Below, in pieces: positions 59,711 to 64,000 of a stretch of DNA of 64,000 nucleotides (positions are counted from its first letter, which is position 1; each line of letters starts with the position of its first letter). The notes beneath the pieces were generated by a model. The model made no database searches. It worked only from the letters and a program-made list of their open reading frames with translations, and was not told the origin of the DNA. The translations under genes were made by a program, and so were the position numbers. Where the stretch lies: assembly GCA_947095535.1 (NCBI GenBank), contig OX352772.1:275042336-275106335 (forward strand). Reading direction: 5' to 3'. The DNA is from Poecilobothrus nobilitatus (lineage: Eukaryota > Arthropoda > Insecta > Diptera > Dolichopodidae).

Positions 59711-59899
59711 AGATTTTTTTTTCTTTTGGTAAGGATGGTGAGAATCGAAAGATACTGTACGCAACACAGTTATATGAGACTTTAACTCAATAAACACACC
59801 AGCCTCGTTTCAAAATATTAACCTTACAACCTTACCTTGTACAACCTTAGACTTAATTATTTGGTTATATAACGAAATTTTATACTCTATTGGTAATCT

Positions 59900-60306
59900 A
59901 GAATTTCGACCTAGGAGCCAATACATTTGTGTGTATCTCGATTCTAATTCGACTTTTTTCTTCTTGACGTACTCTTTGCATCTCAGCTTGACATCTAATC
60001 ATCACATCTCATCTTGACGTCATTGCTAGGTATTTTGCCTTGTTTTCTTGGGGTATATCTACTCCATTTAATTTTACAGCTGAGGGATTTTGTACGATTT
60101 TATTTGTAAAATTTACTTGGGCAGACTTAAATTCATTAAGCTTAATTTTTCATTTTTGGGTTCATAAAAAAAGCTTATCGCTTGCTTTTTGTAATTTATC
60201 TGCAGCCTCGTCAATATTGGATACTACTGCCATTATTGCAGTATCATCAGCAAATGTAGCTACAGTTATATTGTCTAATCTTGGTAAATCGCTGGTATAA
60301 AGTAAA
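59900..60306 (-). pseudogene. LINE-C reverse transcriptase, FADD box part
   Basis: The minus strand reads YLLYTSDLPRLDNITVATF then ADDTAIMAVVSNIDEAADKL (60306-60180), giving the second catalytic Asp pair of the reverse transcriptase. It continues KWKIKLNEFKSAQVNFTNKI and VKLNGVDIPQENKAKYL. After KYL most of the thumb is deleted; a block ending RIEIHTNVLA near 59900 is the likely C-terminus. The frame contains one stop after the KLFL segment. Confidence 0.85.
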
Positions 60307-60308
60307 TA

Positions 60309-61484
60309 TAGGATTTTCCAATTTGAGTGATATGATTTCTAAGTGACGTTTCGGCCATTTGTAGTATGTCATGATCTGTCTTTTTTTTTCATTGTAGTCA
60401 GCAATGTTTAGAATTTCATCATGGAGAGATATATGCTAGAACAACGTTTACAAATTATTCAATTTTATTATCAAAATAATCGTTCTCCAATTGCAACTTT
60501 TCGTGGGCCATTGCCATTTTATGCTCGTGATAATCGTCCAACTGTGCTCGCTATTCGTCGAATTGTTGAAAATTTTGAGCGTACATTTTCTTTACATAAT
60601 GTTTAAGTGCCAATAAGAAAAAGAACCGCTCGAAGTAAAGAAAATATTGCTGCCGTTCATGCAAGTGTTGCTGCAGACCGCAATTTCTCGATTCCAAGAC
60701 GTTCTCAAGAATTGGGACTGCCTCGAACCACAACCTGGCGGATTTTTAGAAAGGATTTGGGCTTGCATCCGTATAAAATTGTTATCACTCAAGAACTGAA
60801 GCCATTGGACCACCGCAAACGTCGTGAATTTGCTGATTTTGTCTTGGAACAACTTGAAAACGATAACGATTTTTTTAAGAAAATCATTTTCTCCGATGAG
60901 GCTCACTTTCATCTGAGTGATCATCTTTCGAAATGGAGCTGGTAACACCGTTATTGTCAACGGAGAGCGGTATAGATTGATGATAACCAACTTTTTATGG
61001 CCGAAATTGGAAGAAGTTGATCTTGACAACATCTGGTTCTAACAAGACGAGGCTACGTGCCACACAGCACGTGCAACAACGGAATTATTGCGAGAAAAGT
61101 TTGAGATTCTATTATTTCAAGTAATTGTGACATTGAATGGCTTCCAGAAGTTGTGATTTAACACAATTAGACTATTTCTTGTGGAGTTATTTGAAATCAT
61201 TGGTCTTTAGCAATAATACAGACTCTCTTCAAGCTTTAGAAGTCAATATTGAACGTACTATTCATAACATACGATTGGATTTGGGTTTATTGGGTTTCGA
61301 AAATTGGGTTTATCGAATTCGTTCCTGCAAAAGAAGTCGTGGAGGCCATTTGAGTGACGTTTTATTCAGAACTTAATTGTATCGATTGTACTTCACATTA
61401 AATAAAAAACATTTGAATTTCCTTAACAATTAGCGTGTTTGTTTTTTTGAAAAGAAATCATATCACTCATATTGGAAAATCCTA
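60309..61484 (+). mobile_element. Mariner-2, end-to-end copy inside LINE-C
   Basis: The ends TAGGATTTTCCAATTTGAG and, inverted, TAGGATTTTCCAATATGAG lie at 60309 and 61484, each next to a TA target duplication (60307-60308 and 61485-61486). Removing the element and one TA restores the Jockey frame exactly (GPILY joined to LLYTSDLP). Length is 1176 bp. It is shortened by a deletion inside the transposase. Confidence 0.95.
60421..61376 (+). pseudogene. Mariner-2 transposase, broken
   Basis: The protein starts MERYMLEQRLQIIQFYYQNN (DNA-binding domain) and stops at a TAA at 60604-60606. In the same frame it continues KRTARSKENIAAVHASVAAD, SIPRRSQELGLPRTTTWRIF (second helix-turn-helix), and KIIFSDEAHFHLSD with the first catalytic Asp intact. 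A deletion with frame change follows at about 60920. Then come VNGERYRLMITNFLWPKLEE, WF-stop-QDEATCHTARA (second Asp, after a stop at 61039-61041), another frame change, and SRSCDLTQLDYFLWSYLKSL (third Asp) to GGHLSDVLFRT. All three Asp positions remain, but two stops, a deletion and frame changes disable it. Confidence 0.92.
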
Positions 61485-61486
61485 TA

Positions 61487-62296
61487 TAATATAGGACCCA
61501 ATATAATACCTTGATGCATACTTGCTTTGATTTCTCAGTGTAGAAAACTCTTCATCCTGTTTAATTCTAAACAACCTATCAGTCAAGTATGATGAGAGTA
61601 TATCTACATATTGTTTAGGTAGCATATTTGTTAGTTTTTAAATTAAGCCTTCATGCCAAACTTTATCGAATGCCTGAGTTACATCTAGAAAGATTGTAGA
61701 GTTTGCCTTTCTTCTAAAGCTTTTTCAATTATATCTGCATTTATTCTATGCACTTGGTCAATAGTGAAATGTTTTTCTCTAAATCCAAACTGATAGTTTG
61801 AAATTATATTCTTACTTTTTATTAACGGTTTCATTGTTTTTAATAATAATTTCTCAAAAAGCTTTGAGACTATCAGTAAAAACGAAATTGATCTATAAAA
61901 TTTTGATTCGTTTGGAGGCTTTTCAGGCTTAAGTATCATAAATATTTTTGCTACCTTCCAAACACTAGGTACATAATTTATTCTTAATATATAATTATTT
62001 ATGTATGTTAGCATTGTTAGACCTTTTTTCGGAAGTTGCTTTAATACTTTCGCTGTAATGAAATCAAAATCTGGTGCTTTTTTCAAATTGAGACTTTTAA
62101 TTTCATCAATCAATTCCATTGGTGCAATGACATTCTCTTTAACGTCATTTTCAATGTAGAGATATGAGTCTATTTCTTCCAGATGATCTGCGAATGTTGC
62201 GGCCTTTTCTTTATTGTTTCTTGCCCATTTACGATCTTTGTTCTTGATTGGTGGAACTTGCAAGATAGGTTTTTTAGGCATTTTGTTGCTTTCCAC
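61487..62296 (-). pseudogene. LINE-C reverse transcriptase, fingers and first palm part
   Basis: The open part (62296-61685) contains SLNLKKAPDFDFITAKVLKQ, WKVAKIFMILKPEKPP, YRSISFLLIVSKLFEKLLLK and YQFGFREKHFTIDQVHRI, the fingers motifs of a Jockey-type reverse transcriptase. A frameshift near 61700 moves to FLDVTQAFDKVWHEGLI with the first catalytic Asp (61698-61645). After a stop comes YVDILSSYLTDRLFRIKQDE, then a second frame change to EIKASMHQGIILGPILY at the mariner-2 insertion site. The motif FRSISLL has a substituted start (KFYRSIS), a mark of decay. Confidence 0.88.
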
Positions 62297-62621
62297 AAAG
62301 AATAATTTTTTTCTTTTTTAGCTGATAAATTTTCTACGTAATTTTTATAATTATCATTCTTTAATTCTAAAATTTTTCTTCACGGATTTTGAGTTATTCT
62401 ATTTAAAAACTATTTTCAGCTGGGTCACGTGTTTGTTGCCACCTACGTCTAGTTCTTCTCTTGGTTTTTAACATATTTAAGATATATCTAGGATAATTAT
62501 AATCTGTTGCTTTATATTTACATTCTTTTGTATTATTCTATGCAGCATTTTGCATAATTTTGATAAAATTTATGATAGCATTATCTATTTCTTCTTTAGT
62601 TTTATTTTAGCTCTTAAATTT

Positions 62622-62740
62622 ATTTTATTTTAATTATTATTTAATTATTATATTAATTATTATTAATTAATTATTATTAATTATTTATTAATTATTATTA
62701 ATTATTTAGTAATTATTATTAATTATTTATTAATTATGTC
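62622..62740. repeat. TTAATTATTA microsatellite
   Basis: An expanded run of TTAATTATTATTAATTATT units lies inside the LINE-C linker between endonuclease and reverse transcriptase. It must have grown after the element died. Confidence 0.85.
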
Positions 62741-62749
62741 TCTTGTTGA

Positions 62750-63481
62750 AAACTTCCCCCAATCTGTTGATTTATTAATGAGAATGGGCGTATTTAGTTT
62801 TTCGACAATCTTTTAGTTCAGATTTAGTACCACAGCAGAATGGTCTAAGTCTAAATCTTGATTATCATTTAGGCTAACGAAGTTTGGCTATATTTTTTTT
62901 GTTATACAAAAATCCAGTAGATTTGGAATTTTATTTGTATCAGTAGGCAAATAAGTTGGTTTGCCCGTTGAATGAAAATGACAACGCAACTCTGTAATAG
63001 CTTTTCTTAGCTCTTTTCCTCTTGTTGAGGGTAATCTAGAAACCCAGTTGAAATCTTTGGTGTTAAAGTCACATTCCAAAATGAACCTATCCTCGAGTAG
63101 GTTAAGGAGATCTTTGAACATAGTATTCTTAATGTTATCTTTAGAAGGACAATATAAAGCACCAACATTAAGATTTTGTTTAAGAGAATTGATTTGTATT
63201 ACTGAGAGTTGAAACTCATCAGTTTATATATTACACTCTTCGTGATGTAATGTAGTATTTTTTACTAAAATTGCACTGCCTTCTTTCGGTAGATTGCTTG
63301 GATGTACTGCTTTATAGCATGTGTAGCCTAATATCTTTAACTCTGACTGTCTTGTCATATGAGTTTCTAATAGTAGATACACGTCGATATTTTGAGCTTT
63401 CAAAAATAATTCTAGTACACGCGTTATATTAAATATGCCATTTGCGTTCCACGTAGCAATATTAGATTTGTTTTCGACCAT
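62750..63481 (-). pseudogene. LINE-C endonuclease
   Basis: The endonuclease would nick target DNA. It opens MVENKSNIATWNANGIFNIT (63481), with the catalytic-type Glu in YLLLETHMTRQSELK and a KEGSAILVKN block. After a short frame change comes INSLKQNLNVGALYCPSKDN (63200-63135), then FKDLLNLLEDRFILECDFNT (GGDFN in relatives, here ECDFN) and FNWVSRLPSTRGKELRKAIT, PTYLPTDTNKIPNLLDFCI, and DLDLDHSAVVLNLN near 62860-62820 with the catalytic Asp-His pair. The Met start fits the short N-terminus of Jockey ORF2. At least two frame changes and one stop break it. Confidence 0.88.
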
Positions 63482-63510
63482 TGTTTATAATTTTTTTTTG
63501 TGTATATGTA

Positions 63511-64000
63511 CAGTCAGTTTCAATATTATTTACACACCACAAATTTAGCTGGTATATATGAACTGAAATCAAAATATCTTCTGCAATTATTATTAAATTG
63601 AATTCAAATTTTATTCATAAAGTGTTTAATATTTTTTTAACAATTTTTTTAACAAAAAAAGAATAACAAAAAAAAGTTTAAAAACAAAAACAATACAAAC
63701 AAAACAAAAATTTCATAATTATTTGCATATGTATTAAGTGTTTCAATATTATTTACACTTCACAATAAAAAAAGTGAAAAAATTGAAAATCTGAAAAAAA
63801 TTTAAAAAAAAAATATTTTGGTACGCCACAATATTATTCAGTTAGTGTACTTAATACCTAAGTGTTAGTGTACCTAATATTTCGTATTACCTCCCTTTGC
63901 AGCAATTACCTCTTGGAGGTGTTTCGGTATGGAATCTACTAAATTTTTTAACATTTGGGGGTCGATTTCATTCCACGCCTTCAAAGCATCATCATGTGCC
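63511..64000 (-). mobile_element. Tc1-type transposon with IR/DR end, running off the window
   Basis: The end CAGTCAGTTTC starts at 63511 after TA at 63509-63510. The outer motif TTTCAATATTATTTACAC (63518-63535) is repeated exactly at 63741-63758 in direct orientation. The ~260-bp end matches the left end of the Tc1 copy at 7530. A transposase C-terminus follows. The element lies 25 bp upstream of the LINE-C start codon and so sits in or at the 5' side of LINE-C. Confidence 0.85.
63874..64000 (-). CDS. Tc1-like transposase, C-terminus (partial)
   Basis: The minus-strand frame reads AHDDALKAWNEIDPQMLKNL then VDSIPKHLQEVIAAKGGNTKY and stops (TAG at 63874-63876). This is the classical end of a Tc1-like transposase, where AW..I....L..L..S.P.R...VI...GG.T.Y is conserved. 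The 42 visible codons have no stop or frameshift. The rest lies outside the window, so whether the gene is intact cannot be judged here. It is the part missing from the copy at 7917. Confidence 0.9.
   Translation of the reverse strand, partial: AHDDALKAWNEIDPQMLKNLVDSIPKHLQEVIAAKGGNTKY

Larger units (their letters stand above)
59711..63485 (-). mobile_element. LINE-C: Jockey-type non-LTR retrotransposon, interrupted by mariner-2
   Basis: Read on the minus strand it has an endonuclease (63481-62800), a linker containing a microsatellite (62622-62740), a reverse transcriptase (62296-61487 and 60306-59960) split by mariner-2, and a poly-A run (poly-T at 59713-59722). The WGSR-type context (DFNWVSRLPSTRGKELRKA) and LYTSDLP downstream of the catalytic box are Jockey-like. 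The 3' part between about 59960 and 59720 is much shortened. Its final ~90 bp resemble weakly the LINE-A/SINE-2 tail. Confidence 0.85.

Noticed and set aside
60592..61032. 146-codon minus-strand frame
   Set aside because: It is antisense to the mariner-2 transposase and has no recognisable motifs of its own.
62622..62740. Replication origin or matrix attachment region
   Set aside because: It is a simple TTAATTATTA microsatellite inside a dead LINE; sequence alone does not support a function.

Overview
This window is AT-rich eukaryotic DNA in which I could find no intact host gene, rRNA gene or ordinary tRNA gene. Everything recognisable is a transposable element or a product of one: mariner and Tc1 DNA transposons, non-LTR retrotransposons (LINEs), a Penelope-like element, tRNA-derived SINEs, MITEs and several families of short modular repeats. 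The mix (Jockey-type LINE, mariner with an MERYT-type N-terminus, Penelope with GIY-YIG, and repeats carrying GTCC/GGAC clusters beside a TCGACTTAGAATTTGATTC-type block) suggests an insect, probably a fly. That assignment is an inference from element types, not from a host gene.

Layout. 0-5.5 kb: a LINE-A relic, a SINE-1 copy and a 952-bp composite SINE (SINE-2) with a perfect 15-bp target duplication; the tail of SINE-2 resembles the 3' end of LINE-A. 7.5-11 kb: a Tc1 element with direct repeats inside its inverted repeats, then two family-C repeats and a 37-bp minisatellite. 11.5-16.9 kb: a nested block made of mariner-type inverted ends, a SINE inside one end, a family-A repeat in the middle and LINE-A inside the family-A repeat. 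17-24.6 kb: repeats of families A, B and C and a dead mariner of the GDYVEK type. 24.6-28.9 kb: quiet AT-rich DNA with one SINE-1 copy that has clear target duplications.

28.9-36.5 kb: a 7.6-kb unit bounded by ~310-340 bp inverted repeats. It contains a Penelope-like element (+ strand) split by LINE-B (- strand); LINE-B still has a 786-codon open frame. 36.5-38.3 kb: a mariner-2 fragment fused to a family-A copy. 38.3-43.3 kb: AT-rich, empty. 43.3-49 kb: a 521-bp MITE, another family-A copy and an internally deleted mariner. 49.1-52.4 kb: two inverted copies of an unrecognised repeat, with a CpG-rich core in one. 52.4-55.2 kb: two family-B repeats and a decayed SINE-1. 55.2-59.7 kb: quiet. 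59.7-64 kb: a Jockey-type LINE interrupted inside its reverse-transcriptase frame by mariner-2, and abutted by a second Tc1 copy that runs off the window.

No element looks autonomous. The reverse transcriptases keep their catalytic signatures but are broken by stops, frameshifts or lost endonuclease parts. The nesting gives relative ages: mariner-2 is younger than the Jockey element, LINE-B younger than the Penelope element, LINE-A younger than its family-A host, and SINE-1 younger than the mariner-type end it sits in.
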